Shown: piece by piece, positions 33,041 to 54,557 of the stretch
How the letters are laid out: the number at the start of each line of letters is the position of its first letter
Numbering within the stretch: position 1 is the first letter of the stretch
DNA from: Panulirus ornatus
Taxonomy: Eukaryota > Arthropoda > Malacostraca > Decapoda > Palinuridae
Assembly: GCF_036320965.1 (NCBI RefSeq)
Contig: NC_092234.1
Coordinates: 27,094,648-27,158,647, forward strand
DNA length: 64,000 nucleotides
Reading direction: 5' to 3'
Program-made: the position numbers and the translations under genes
The notes under the pieces: model-generated
What the model saw: the letters and a program-made list of their open reading frames with translations, nothing else
The model's database searches: none
What the model was told of the DNA's origin: nothing

Positions 33041-34670
33041 CTCTGGGAAATTTTTTGAAGTATTTATCTTAGAGATGTGATAAAGAACGCGATTAGTTAT
33101 TTAGCCGCCCATATTGGCCGTGTTTTCATGCAGATCAAAGACCAACGGACTACGCTGTCTTTAGTCTTGTTATTGATAACGCAACTCTGAAATTTGTATT
33201 ACTAGTCATTGTCAGATATTTCCCAGTGGGAGAGAATTCCGACCCACCTAGATGGGAAAGACAAAAGAGATTTGAATTGAAATACTAGCAAAAGAAATTA
33301 ACGGTCGAGAGAAAGCATTAAGTAAGGGCCTTGTGACAAATCTGACATACAGTATGTTAACATATACAAAGAACATAAAGGAATGATTTTTACTCACCAG
33401 CGCTGTTATCTTCTGAGAATTTTCTTTTTATTATTTAGACAATTTTTTTGGAAATTTGGAGTCGTGTAGAGGAATCATTTGGTTAGATTCAGGGTTTTAC
33501 TAAAGTAATACACAATTGTATTATTGTAGGTTTTATATTTATAAAGAAAAAACATTTTTGCAAGATCTTTTGAAAAGTTATGCAGTAATTCCTTGGTAAT
33601 ACAGTGCCACTGTGATTTCACTATAGAGGATTCAGGATATGCAATCACAAAAAGATTAACTGATGATAATGGAAATATGTAGATTATTATACTAAAAAAT
33701 CATACCTGATGAAAATAGTGATGATGATCGTGATGGTATTGTCAATGGATTCTACTGTAATGGTGATGAGTAAAAAATATTCACTTCGGATGGAAAAACA
33801 ATAAATTGATGAAATTGTCAATAAATTTTACTGTAACGATGTTAAATAGAGAAAAGTATTCACTAGGAAAGGACAGACACTTCTAAGGAATTATCCTCTC
33901 GAATTAAAGGACTTTGAAGGTGACCCTATAATGCATATTTGTGAATTAACAAATCAGAGATATCTTCCACGACGTTACTTTGGTTATCTGGTTATTTGGG
34001 CCGTAGTCCTGTCAACTACAAAGATCATTAGGGCCTTAAGCATCAAGTTATCATTTTCAAAATGTGGTTTACTGTCTAAGCACTACAAAATTTTCCGGTT
34101 AATCTTCATTGCCACTTTCCTCAGGAAAAAAGAAATGAGATGTGGGACTCCTCACTGGACACGGAAAATGAATGGCTTATGTCTCTCTCCATCTCTGTCC
34201 CTTTCACTAACTACATATCAGCCTGGGAAACAAAGCGGTGTGTAATTCTCTGAGAAAACCGTACGAGTTATCTCGACTTAAAGATCACTGTTGTCACTTA
34301 TCTAAATATCAGCAAGGCTGGAGGACACTGCTTTCGTTTTCTTCCACATGAAGATGAAAAGGTTCAGGGGAGATGACGGTGGCAGATCCCCCTCAGTACC
34401 AATTTTCAGTAACTGTCGTTCGTTTTCGTCATATTTTGCAGACGTTGAGGTTGATATAATTATAGATTTCAGTGACCATATATTATCATCAATTGCAAAA
34501 TATGAAAGAATACTATCTATAAACTCCTCAGAAATATCCAACTGAAATTATAGGTCCAGCACGTACGTTGGAATCGTGGTTGCGGAAGCCTGTCCACATT
34601 CAAACCAGCTGTTCATCCACTCAAATAGTCGGTCGATAAAAAGGATGCCTGGCTCAGGATAGGGTATTTT
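33040..34670. other. Single-copy-looking intergenic or intronic sequence
   Basis: AT-rich sequence without LINE similarity. Open frames at 33931-34245 (plus, 104 codons) and 34348-34545 / 34302-34541 (both strands) show no motif I know. A diverged direct repeat of about 50 bp is present, 33739-33789 and 33815-33865, sharing ATTGTCAAT, CTACTGTAA or TTACTGTAA, and TATTCACT. I see no splice-flanked exon I could defend. Confidence 0.45.
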
Positions 34671-36226
34671 ACTTATTTATTTTGCTTTGTCGCTGTCTCC
34701 CGCGTTAGCGAGGTAGCGCAAGGAAACAGACGAAAGAATGGCCCAACCCATCCACATACACATGTATATACATACACGCCCACACACGCAAATATACATA
34801 CCTATACATCTCAACGTATACATATATATATACACACACAGACACATACATCTATATACATGCACATGATTCATACTGTCTGCCTTTACCCATTCCCATC
34901 ACCACCCCTGCCACACATGAAATAACAACCCCCTCCCCTTCATGTGTGCGAGACAGCCCTAAGAAAAGACAACAAAGGCCACATTCGTTAACACTCAGTC
35001 TCTAGCTGTTATGTGATAATGCACCGAAACCACAGCTCCCTTTCCACATCCAGGCCCCACACAACTTTCCGTAGTTTACCCCAGACGCTTACGTGCCCTA
35101 GTTCAATCCATTGACAGCACGTCGACCCCGGTATACCACAGCCTTTCAATTCACTCTATTCCTTGCACACTTATCACCATCCTGCATGTTCAGGCCCTGA
35201 TCACTCAAAATCTTTTTCACTCCATCTTTCCACCTCCAATTTGGTATCCCACTTCTCCTCGTTCCCTCCACCTCTGACACATATATCCTCTTAGTTAATC
35301 TATCCTCACTCATTCTCTCCATGTAACCAAACCATTTGAAAACACCCTCTTCTGCTCTCTCAACCGCACACTTTTTATTACCACACATCTCTCTTACCCT
35401 ATTATCACTTACTCGATCAAACGACCTCACAGCCACATTTTGTTCTCAAACATCTCATTTCCAGCACATCCACCCACCACGGCACAACTCTATCCATAGC
35501 CAACAGCTCGCAACCATATGACATTGTCGGAACTACTATTCCTTCAAACGTACCCATTTTTGCTTTCCGAGATAATATTCTCGACTTCCACACATTCTTC
35601 AACGCTCTCAGAACTTTAGCCCCCTCCCCAACCCTATGATTCACTTCCGCTTCCATGGTTCCATCCGCTGCCAAATCCACTCCCAGATATCTAAAACACT
35701 TCACTTCCTCCAGTTTTTCTCCATTCAAACACCCAATTGACTTGTCCCTCAAACTTACTGTACCTAATAACCTTGCTCTTATTCACATTTACTCTCAGTT
35801 TTCTTCTTTCACACACTTTACCAAACTCAGTCACCAGCTTCTGCAATTTCTCACACGAATCAGCCAACAGCGCTGTATCACACCGAACAACAGCTAACTC
35901 ACTTCCCAAGCTCACTCATCCACAACAAACTGCATCCTTCCCCCTCTTTCCAAAACTCTTGTATTCACGTCCCTAACAACCCCATTGATAAACAAATCAA
36001 GCAACCATGGAGACATCACACATCCCTGCCGCAAACCTACATTTACTGAAAACCAATCACTTTCCTCTCTTCCTACACGTACACATGCCTTACATCCTCG
36101 ATAAAAACTTTTCACTGCTTCTAACAACTAGCCACCCACACCATATATTCTTAATACATTCCACAGAGCATATCTATCATCTCTAACACATGCCTTACCC
36201 AGATCCACAAATGCTGTATACAAATT

Positions 36227-36230
<4 letters not shown>
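34671..36230 (-). mobile_element. LINE copy 19, long-tail, 5'-truncated in RT
   Basis: The long 3'UTR (34671-35110), the C-terminal domain and the RT back to motif A (about 36190-36225) lie on the minus strand. There it is fused head-to-head to plus-strand copy 20. The left 3' end leaves the family at TTACTTATTTATTTTGC next to single-copy sequence, with no (TA)n. Confidence 0.9.
35146..36230 (-). pseudogene. LINE RT and C-terminal coding remnant
   Basis: Pieces at 35912-36127 ([18 protein letters not shown]), 35691-35915 (the [10 protein letters not shown] position damaged; [15 protein letters not shown]), 35417-35752 ([15 protein letters not shown]) and 35146-35436 (C-terminal domain, [11 protein letters not shown]) follow in order with frame changes. 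Motif C is destroyed near 35880. Inactive. Confidence 0.85.
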
Positions 36231-38578
<2,348 letters not shown>

Positions 38579-39897
38579 CTTTGCTTTGTCCTTGTCTCCC
38601 GCGTTTGCGAGGTAGCGCAAGGAAACAGACGAAATGGCCCAACCCACCCCCATACACATGTATATACATACACGTCAACACACACAAATATACATACCTA
38701 TACATCTCAATGTACACATATATATACACACACAGACACATACATATATTCCCATGCACACAATTCACACTGTCTGCATTTATTTATTCCCATCGCCACC
38801 TCGCCACACATGGAATACCATCCCCCTCCCCCCACATATGTGCGAGGTAGCGCTAGGAAAAGACAACAAAGGCCCCATTCGTTCACGCTCAGTGTCTAGC
38901 TGTCATGCAATAATGCCCGAAACCACAGCTCCCTTTCCACATCCAGGCCCCACACAACTTTCCATGGTTTACCCCAGACCCTTCACATGCCCTGATTCAA
39001 TCCAATGACAGCACGTCAACCCCGGTACACCACATCGTTCCAATTCACTCGATTCCTTGCCCACCTTTCACCCTCCTGCATGTTCAGGCCCCGATCACTC
39101 AAAATCTTTTTCACTCCATCTTTCCACCTCCAATTTCGTCTCCCACTTCTACTCGTTCCCTCCAACTCCGACACACATATCCTCTTGGTCAAACTTGCCT
39201 CACTCATTCTCTCCATATGCCCAAACCATTTCAAAACACCCTCTTCTGCTCTCTCAACAACGCTCTATTTATTTCCACACATCTCTCTTACCCATACATT
39301 ATTTACTCGATCAAACCACCTCACACCACACATAGTCCTCAAACATCTCATTTCCAGAACATCCACCCTCCTGCGCACAACTCTACTTATAGCCCACGCC
39401 TCGCAACCATACAACATTGTTGGAACCACTATTCTTTCAAACATACCCATTTTTGCTTTCCGCGATAATGTTCTCGACTTCCACACATTCTTCAAGGCTC
39501 CCAGGATTTTCGCCCCCAACCCCACCCTATGATTCACTTCCGCTTAAATGGTTCCATCCGCTGCCAGATCCACTCCCAGATATCTAAAACACTTCACTTC
39601 CTCCAGTTTTTCTCCATTCAAACTTACCTCCCAATTGACTTGACCCTCAGCCCTACTGTACCTAATAAACTTGCTCTTATTTACATTTACTCTTAACTTT
39701 CTTCTTTCACACACTTTACCAAACTCAGTCACCAGCTTCTGCAGTTTCTCACATGAATCAGCCACCAGCGCTGTATCATCAGCAAACAAAAACTGACTCA
39801 CTTTCCAAGCTCTCTCATCCACAACAGACTTCATACTTGCCCCTCTTTCCAAAACTCTTGCATTCACCTCCCTAACAACCCCATCCATAAACAAATC
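38579..39897 (-). mobile_element. LINE copy 21, long-tail, cut by assembly gap
   Basis: The 3'UTR (38579-39015), C-terminal domain and the RT thumb, back to the codons of LFMDGVV at 39897, lie on the minus strand. The gap begins there. The sequence is close to the short-tail copies although the tail is long, so it may be an intermediate lineage. Confidence 0.9.
39016..39897 (-). pseudogene. LINE RT end and C-terminal remnant
   Basis: Pieces 39544-39894 ([38 protein letters not shown]), 39265-39537 ([25 protein letters not shown]) and 39016-39234 ([19 protein letters not shown]). A stop follows DGT near 39545, a second stop (TAG in the NKKS segment) near 39267. It ends VVYRG with the early TGA. 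Confidence 0.85.
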
Positions 39898-39997
39898 NNN
39901 NNNNNNNNNNNNNNNNNNNNNNNNNNNNNNNNNNNNNNNNNNNNNNNNNNNNNNNNNNNNNNNNNNNNNNNNNNNNNNNNNNNNNNNNNNNNNNNNN
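39898..39997. other. Assembly gap (100 N)
   Basis: Exactly 100 N. It starts inside a LINE RT and resumes in AT-rich repeats, so it was probably caused by a collapsed LINE or TA tract. The true length is unknown. Confidence 0.99.
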
Positions 39998-40068
39998 TTT
40001 ATATTTATATATATTATATATATATATATATATTATATATATATATATAATATATATATATTATATAT
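39998..40068. repeat. Degenerate AT-rich tract
   Basis: TATA repeats with several TTATA interruptions and a T-run, between the gap and the short-element fragment. Confidence 0.85.
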
Positions 40069-40205
40069 ATTTTTTTTCTTTTTTTCCAAATGAAGGAACA
40101 GAGGGGGCAGGTGAGGATATTCCAAAAAAGGCCCTGTCCTCTGTTCCTTATACAGCTACCTCGCTAAGCGGGAAATGGAGAATTGTTTAAAAAGAAGAAA
40201 AGAAT
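40069..40205 (+). mobile_element. Short LINE-partner element, 3' half
   Basis: Begins in the T-run, then TTCCAAATGAAGGAACAGAG, GCAGGTGAGGATATTCC, GCTACCTCGCTAAGCGGGAA and ATGGAGAATTG. The LINE-like head is missing. Confidence 0.83.
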
Positions 40206-40655
40206 TATATATTATGTATATTTTCATATATTTATTTTATTTTTAATTGTTTTTTTGTAGCTGTCTCCGCGTTTTGCGAGGTAGTCGCAGGAAACAGACG
40301 AAAGAAATGGACCAACCACCCGCCATACACATGTATTATACTACACGTCCACACACGCAAATATACATACCTATACATCTCAATGTACACATATATATAC
40401 ACACACAGACATATACATATATACACATGTACATAATTCAGACTGTCTGCCTTTATTTATTCCTATCGCCACCTCGCCACACATGGAATAACATCCCCCT
40501 CCCCCCACATATGTGCGAGGTAGCGCTAGGATAAGACAACAAAGGCCCCATTCGTTCACACTCAGTCTCTAGCTGTCATGTAATATTGCCCGAAACCACA
40601 GCTCCCTTTCCACATCCAGGCCCCACAGAACTTTCCATGGTTTACCCCAGTCGCT

Positions 40656-41795
40656 TCACATGCACTGATTCAATCGATTGACAGCTCGTCGACCCCGGTG
40701 TACCACATCGATCCAATTCACTCTATTCCTATGCCTTTCACCCTCCTGCATGTTCAGGCCCCGATCACTCAAAATCTTTTTCACTTCATCTTTCCACCTC
40801 CAATTTGGTCTCCCACTTCTCGTTCCCTCAACCTCCGACATATATATTCTCTTGGTCAATCTTTCCTCACTCATTCTCTCCATGTGACCAAACCATTTCC
40901 AAACACCCTCTTCTGCTCTCTCAACCACACTCTTTTCATTTCCACACATCTCTCTTACCCTTACATTACTTACTCGATCAAACCACCTCACACCACATAT
41001 TGTCCTCAAACATCTCATTTCCAGCACATCCACCCTCCTGCGCACAACTCTATCCATGGCCCATGCCTCGCAACCATACAACATTGTTGGAATCACTATT
41101 CCTTCAAACATACCCATTTTTGCTTTCCGAGATAATGTTCTCGACTTCCAAACATTTTTCAAGGCTTCCAGGATTTTCGCCCCCTCCCCCACCCTATGAC
41201 TAATTTCCGCTTTCATGGTTCCATCCGCTGCCAGATCCACTCCCAGATATCTAAAACACTTTACTTCCTCCAGTTTTTCTCCGTTCAAACTTACCTCCCA
41301 ATTGACTTGACCCTCAACCCTACTGTACCTAATAACCTTGCTCTTATTCACATTTCCTCTTAACTTTCTTCTTTCACACACTTTACCAAACTCAGTCACC
41401 AGCTTCTGCAATTTCTCACATGAATCAGCCACCAGCGCTGTATCATCAGCGAACAACAACTGACTCACTTCCCAAGCTCTCTCATCCACAACAGACTTCA
41501 TACTTGCCCCTCTTTCCAAAACTCTTGCATTCACCTCCCCAACAACCCCATCTATAAACAAATTAAACAACCTTGGCGACATCACACACACCTGCCGTAA
41601 ACCTGCATTCACTAAGAACCGATCACTTTCCTCTCTTCCTACACGTACACATGCCTTACATCCTCGATAAAAACTTTTCACTGCTTCTAAGAACTTGCCT
41701 CCCAAGCCATATATTCTTAGTACCTTCCACAGAGCATCTCTTTCAACTCTATCATATGCCCTCTCCAGATCCATAAATGCTACATACAAATCCAT
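40656..41795 (-). pseudogene. LINE RT palm to C-terminus, open
   Basis: 379 codons from [20 protein letters not shown] (motif A) through LRQVCVMSPRLFN (motif B altered: G to V), [37 protein letters not shown] and the complete C-terminal domain with WFGHMERM and [11 protein letters not shown], to the stop after LNQCM. The RT finger motifs lie upstream in another frame because of a small insertion near 41805. Confidence 0.85.
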
Positions 41796-41809
41796 TTGCT
41801 TTTCTTTCT

Positions 41810-43582
<1,773 letters not shown>

Positions 43583-43848
43583 ATACTATTCGCCACTTCC
43601 CGCATTAGCGAGGTAGCGTTGAGAACAGACTACTGGGCCCCCGAGGGAATATCCTCACCTGGGCCCCCCCTCCGTTCCCTCCTTTGGAAAATTAAAAAAA
43701 AAAAAAAATAAGTGAGAGGGGAGGATTTCCAGCCCCCCGCTCCCTCCCCTTTTAGTCGCCTTCTACGACACGCAGGGAATACGTGGGAAGTATTCTTTCT
43801 CCCCTATCCCCAGGGATACCTATCCCCAGGGATAGGTATCCCTGGGGA

Positions 43849-43853
<5 letters not shown>
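43583..43853 (-). mobile_element. Short LINE-partner element with multiplied head
   Basis: Full length on the minus strand, with the tail CGCTACCTCGCTAATGCGGG at about 43600 and the head at about 43810. The head box is present three times between 43804 and 43850 (TATCCCCAGGGATA, again, then TATCCCTGGGGATA in the opposite sense), making a small palindrome before (TA)n. Confidence 0.9.

Positions 43854-43911
<58 letters not shown>
43854..43911. repeat. (TA)n microsatellite
   Basis: About 57 bases of TA between the head of the short element and the truncated 5' end of copy 23. Confidence 0.97.
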
Positions 43912-43915
<4 letters not shown>

Positions 43916-44701
43916 GGGGAAGGAGGCGAAAGTTCTGTGAGCGTTGAAAAATGCTTGGAATTCGAGAACGTTTTTTTGGAAAGCAAAAATGTGTATGTTT
44001 GAAGGAATAGTGGTTCCAACAATGCTATATGGTTTCGAGGCGTGGACTATAGATATAGTTGTGGGAAGGAGGGTGGATGTGCTGGAAATGAGACGTTTGA
44101 GGGCAATATGTGGTGTGAAGTGGTTTTTACGAGTAAATGATAATAGGGTGAGAGAGATGTGTGATATTAAGAAGTGTTGTTGAGAGAGCAGAAAAGGGTG
44201 TTTTGAAATGGTTTGGTCACATGGAAAGAATGATTCAGGAATGATTTACCAAGGGGATATATATGTCAGAGGTCGAGGGAACGAGGTGAAGTGGGACACC
44301 AAATTGGAGGTGGAAAGATGAAGTGAAAAACATTTTGAGTGATCGCGGCCTGAACATGCATGAGGGTGAAAGGCGTGCAAGGAATAGATTGAATTGGAAC
44401 GATGTGGTATACCGGGCTCGACGTGCTGTTAATGAATTAAACCAGGACATATGAAGCGTCTGGGGTAAACCATGGAAAGTTCTGTGGCTCCTGGATGTGG
44501 AAAGGGCGTTGTAGTTTCGGTGCATTATACATGATAACTAGAGACTGAGTGTGAACGAATTTGTCCTTTGCTGTCTTTTCGTAGCGCTACCTCGTGCACA
44601 TGCGGGGGAGGGGGTTGTTATTTTATGTGTGGCGGGGTGGCGATCGGAAGGAATAAAGGTAGACAGTATGAATTATGTACATATGTATATATGTATATGT
44701 T

Positions 44702-44792
<91 letters not shown>

Positions 44793-44925
44793 GTTAAGAT
44801 GTATAGGTGTGTATATTTGCGTGTGCGGACGTGTATGTGGTTGGGTTGGGCCATTCTTTCGTCTGTTTCCTTGCGCTACCTTGATAACGCGGGAGATAGC
44901 GAGAAAGTAAAATAATAATAATAAA
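43912..44925 (+). mobile_element. LINE copy 23, long-tail, C-terminal end and 3'UTR
   Basis: Starts at the HRVGEGAK codons after (TA)n. The C-terminal domain is decayed (open only at 43944-44183: [36 protein letters not shown]), with stops after that. The long 3'UTR runs to about 44925 with a (TA)n expansion of about 85 bp inside it (44706-44791). Old copy. Confidence 0.87.
44706..44791. repeat. (TA)n expansion inside LINE 3'UTR
   Basis: In other long-tail copies this place has a short GTGTGTATATATATGTATACG stretch; here the TA part has grown to about 85 bases while the flanks still read as 3'UTR on both sides. Confidence 0.93.
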
Positions 44926-45443
44926 AGATATATTTATTCCTTTGAGACCATGGGGAAAATGAAACACGATAAGTTCCCAGGTGCACTTTCTTGTAATAAG
45001 TAATAATCACATCATCAGGGAAGACACAAGAGAGAAATATAAGTTATTTGATATACATCGATGAGACGCAGCTAGGACGCCATTTGGTATACATGCGATT
45101 GTCCAAGACATACAACGAACGTTTTATAAACTTATCATTTCATAAATTTTATCAACAATGAAGTTATATAATTTGTATAGGGCATCACTAATATTAAGAT
45201 TATAATTCTTTGTGTATCTGATAATAGAAGATTCAATGATATTTCTCTTGGTAATAGAGTTAGAGTTGATAACTGAGATGGCATTACTCCAGTCAATACA
45301 ATGATCATAGCTTTTAACATGATTAAACAAGGCATTTGATTATTGTTCCGTTCTTATACTATATTTATGTTGCTTAAGTCTAACAGAAAGATCCTACCAG
45401 GCTGCCCAACGTAAAATTTATCACAATTTCCACATGGCACTGA
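44926..45443 (-). pseudogene. Penelope-like GIY-YIG C-terminal fragment, inverted
   Basis: The minus strand, read from 45443, gives the endonuclease core start (CGNCDKFYVG-like with changes) and then, in the frame 45124-45330, FNHVKSYDHCIDWSNA, the SNSITKRNIIESSI segment and FIVDKIYEMISL to a stop. The family frame changes near 45335. It is only the last third of the protein. Confidence 0.78.
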
Positions 45444-46478
45444 TAAAATTGTGTATAAAAGTCTGTGTATTTCACTTCAATGGGGATTATTATGCTCAAA
45501 AATTTGGTATAGCAATGGGTAACGTAACCCTCTTTTACCTGTACTAAGTAATCTTTATATGGAATTTTTGAAACAAAATTACTAAAGAATATCTTACCTT
45601 CTAATGCAATTTGCTTTAGGTATGTAAATGATGTTCTTTCTGTCTGCCCAAGAAATGAATATTTACAAATATTTCTCCCCTTACTTAACAATTTAGTACC
45701 TTCCATGAGATTTACTGTAGAAAATGAAAATAATGATATGTTACAATTTTTAGATTGCATGATCCATAGGCAAGGAAACAAGTTTAAGTTTAGCATATAC
45801 AGAAAACCTACTAATGTATGCTCATATATCCATTATTACTCATCGCAACATGACAGAGTTAACTTACCATCATTTCAGTCTACATTCCTTAGGGCATCAC
45901 GTATTTGCATTTCAGAGTTTATTGATGACGATTTTGAGAAGATATATACTATTGGATCTCAGTTAAAGTACCCTAGATCTTTCATTGATAAATCCCTTAA
46001 GTTAGCAAATAAATCATTTTATAGAGTTGAGCCCAAACCTCCCATTGACACCAAGAATCTTTTAGTTCTCCCTTTTAATATTGATTTTATTTTACTTCTC
46101 ATGTTTCTTAAAGCCTTTAATGTAAATGTTGCCTTCAGCAACAATAATACTATAAAGAATATCTTAATCAGGAATTCACCAGAAAATTCTCTTGGATGCA
46201 TATATAAAGTCCCATGTGGAAATTGTGATAAATCTTATGTTGGGCAGAAGGGTAAGGATCTTTCTGTTAGACTTAAGCGACATAAATATGGTATAAGAAC
46301 GGAACAAGAATCAAATGCCTTGCTTAATCACGTTAAAACTATGATCATTGTATTGATTGGAGTAATGCTATCTCATTTATTAACTCTAAATCTATTACCA
46401 CAAGAAATATCATTGAATCTTCTATTATTAAATACACAAAGAGTTATGATAATATTAGTGATGGTCTATACAAATTAG
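45444..46478 (+). pseudogene. Penelope-like RT end and GIY-YIG endonuclease
   Basis: The RT palm part lies at 45500-45660 in broken frames: an AMGN-type motif followed by an insertion, NLYMEFL, and FRYVNDVLSV, where the family has YVDD. A 257-codon frame from 45705 to 46478 holds FTVENENNDMLQFLDCMIHR, FSIYRKPTNVCSYIHYYSSQ, VEPKPPIDTKNLLVLPF, then the GIY-YIG core CIYKVPCGNCDKSYVGQKGK with RLKRHKYGIR, and ALLNHVK. The last part is off-frame. The RT catalytic Asp at 45627-45629 is Asn, so the copy is dead. Confidence 0.85.
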
Positions 46479-46739
46479 ATAACTTTATTGTTAATAGAAT
46501 TTGTAAAATGATAAGTTTATGAACGCTCGTTGTATGTCTTGGACAATCGCATGTTTACCAAATGGCGTCCTAGCTTCGTCTCTTCGATGTATATCAACAG
46601 ACTTATATTTCCCTCTTGTGTCTCCCTTGATGATGTGATTATTAAACGAAGTGCATTTGGGAACTTATCGTGTTTCATTTTCCCCATGGACTCATAGGAA
46701 TATTTTGATCACGCGCAAAATTGTGATCCTTTTCAACAT

Positions 46740-52140
<5,401 letters not shown>

Positions 52141-52149
52141 AAAAAATAC

Positions 52150-52285
<136 letters not shown>

Positions 52286-52289
52286 ATAT

Positions 52290-53922
52290 ATTTTATTTTT
52301 CTTCATTTATTATACTTTCTCGCTGTCTCCTGCTTTAGCGAGGTAGCGCAAGGAAACAGACTGAAGAATGGCAAAACCCACCCACATACACATGTATATA
52401 CATACACGTCCACACACAGCAAATATACATACCTATACATCTCAACGTATACATTTATAGACACACAGACACATATTCATATATACACATGTACATTATT
52501 AATACTGTCTGCCCTTATTCATTCCCGTCGCCATCTCGCCACACATGAAATGACAACCCCTCCTCCTCCCTCATGTGTGTGGGGTAGAGCTAGGAAAAGA
52601 AAACAAAGGCCACATTCGTTCACACTCAGTCTCTAGCTCTCATGTATAATGCACCAAAACCACAATTCCCTTTCCATATCTAGGCCCCACGAAACATTCC
52701 ATGGTTTATCCCAGACGCTTCACATTCAAACATACCCATTTTTGCTTTCCAAGATAACATTCTCGACTTCCACACATTTTTCAACGCTCTCAAAACTTCC
52801 GCTTCCTCCCCACCTTATGATTTACTTCCGCTTCCATGGTTCATCCGCTGCCAAATGCACTCCCAGATATCTAAAACACTTCACTTCCTCCAGTTTTTCT
52901 CCATTCAAACTTACCTCCCAACTGACTTGTCCGTCAACCCTACTGTACCTAATAACCTTGCTCTTATTCACATTTACTCTTAACTTTCTTCTTTCACACA
53001 CCTTACCAAAGTCAGTCACCAGCTTCTGCAGTTTCTCACCCGAATCAGCTACCAGCGATGTATCATCAGCGAACAACAGCTGAATCACTTCCCAAGCTCT
53101 CTCATCCACAACAGACTGCATACTTGCCCCTCTTTCCAAAACTCTTGCATTCACCTCCCTAACAACCACATCCATAAACAAATTAAACAACCATGGAGAC
53201 ATCACGCACCCCTGCCGCAAACCTACATTCACTCTCCTCTCTTCCTACACGTACACACACATACATGCCCTACATCCTCGATAAAAACTTTTCACTGCTT
53301 CTGCTTACCTCCCACACGATATTATCTTAATACCTTCAACAGAGCATATCTATCAACTCTATCATATGCCTTCTCCAGATCCATAAATACTACATACAAA
53401 TCCACTTGCTTTTCTAAGTATTTCTCACATACATCCTTCAAAACAAACACCTGATCCACACATCCTCCACCACTTCTGAAGCCACACTGCTCTTCCCCAA
53501 TCAGATGCTCTGCACATGCCTTCACCCTCTCAATCAATACCCTCCCATATAATTTCCCAGGAATACTCAACAAAATTATACCACCCTAATTTGAGCACTC
53601 ACTCTTATCCCTTTTGCCTTTGTACAATGGCACTATGCATGCATTACGCCAATTCTCAGGCACCTCACAATGAGTCATACATACATTAAATAGCCTTACC
53701 AACAAGTCAACGATACAGGCATCCCCTTTTTTAATGAATTCCACTGCAATACCATCCAAACCTGCTGCCTTGCCGGCTTCCATCTTCCTCAAAGCTTTTA
53801 CTACCTCTCCTCTGTCTATCAAATCATTCTCCCTAACTCTCTCACTTTGCACAACACCTCGACCAAAACACCCTGTATCTGCCACTCTGTCTTCAATTAC
53901 ATTCAACAAACCTTCAAATTAT
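52290..53922 (-). mobile_element. LINE copy 25, long-tail, C-terminal domain deleted
   Basis: The 3'UTR (52290-52725) is joined directly to the KMGMFE codons at 52727, with the rest of the C-terminal domain, roughly 450 bp, lost. The RT then continues up to the LLNV codons at 53922, where it is fused head-to-head to the plus-strand 3'UTR fragment at 53923. Confidence 0.88.
52727..53922 (-). pseudogene. LINE RT remnant
   Basis: Pieces 53586-53909 ([36 protein letters not shown]), 53322-53573 ([29 protein letters not shown]) and 52822-53232 ([43 protein letters not shown]). Palm motifs A, B and C survive but in different frames. About 30 bp are lost and 8 bp gained near 53235-53262. Inactive. 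Confidence 0.86.
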
Positions 53923-54328
53923 AAACCATGGAAAGTTGTGTGGGGCCTGGATGTGGAAAGGGAGCTGTGGTGTCGGGCATTATTGCATGACAGCTAGAGA
54001 CTGAGTGTGAACGAATGGGGCCTTTGTTGTCTTTCCCTAGGGCTACCTCGCACACATGAGGAGGGAGGGGGATGGTATTCCATGTGTGGCGAGGTGGCGA
54101 CGGAATGAATAAAGGCAGACAGTGTGAATTGTGTGCATTGGTATATATGTATGTGTCTGTGTGTGTATATATATATGTGTACATTGAGATGTATAGGTAT
54201 GTATATTTGCGTGTGTGTATGTATATACATGTGTATGGGGGTGGGTTGGGCCATTTCTTTCGTCTGTTTCCTTGCGCTTCCTCGCAAACGCGGGAGACAG
54301 CGACAAAGCAAAATAAATAAATAAATGA
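53923..54328 (+). mobile_element. LINE copy 26, 3'UTR only
   Basis: Starts at TAAACCATGGAAAG, just after the coding end, and carries the whole long 3'UTR to AAATAAATAAATGAATA. It is the plus-strand half of the head-to-head pair with copy 25. No coding part remains. Confidence 0.9.
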
Positions 54329-54352
54329 ATATATATATATATATATATATAT
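54329..54352. repeat. Short (TA)n tract
   Basis: About 24 bases of TA between the tails of copy 26 (plus) and copy 27 (minus). Confidence 0.95.
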
Positions 54353-54557
54353 TTTCATATTTTTTTTTATTATACTTTGTCGCTGTCTCCCGCGTTTGCG
54401 AGGTAGCGCAAGGAAACAGACGAAAGAAATGGCCCAACCCCCCCCCCATACACATGTATATACACACATCCACACACGCAAATATACATACCTACACAGC
54501 TTTCCATGGTTTACCCCAGACGCGTCACATGCCCTGATTCAATCCACTGACAGCTCG

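Larger units (their letters stand above)
44926..46739 (+). mobile_element. Penelope-like element 1 with inverted 3' segment at its front
   Basis: Two parts. 44926-45443 is the 3' end of the element on the minus strand (GIY-YIG region and 3' flank). 45444-46739 is plus-strand RT end, GIY-YIG domain and 3' flank. The inverted part matches 46200-46700 in opposite sense; for example the flank containing ATGAAACACGATAAGTTCCC near 44957 is the complement of the segment near 46665. Penelope-like elements are known to carry such inverted or tandem partial copies. The 3' end is GCGCAAAATTGTGATC near 46715-46730. Confidence 0.85.

Noticed and set aside
32771..33058. 95-codon Arg-Glu repeat ORF
   Set aside because: Translation of the (GA)n microsatellite.
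33931..34245. 104-codon ORF in the host island
   Set aside because: No recognisable domain, ends in a low-complexity Ser-Leu stretch, and no splice or codon evidence. Left as unassigned sequence.
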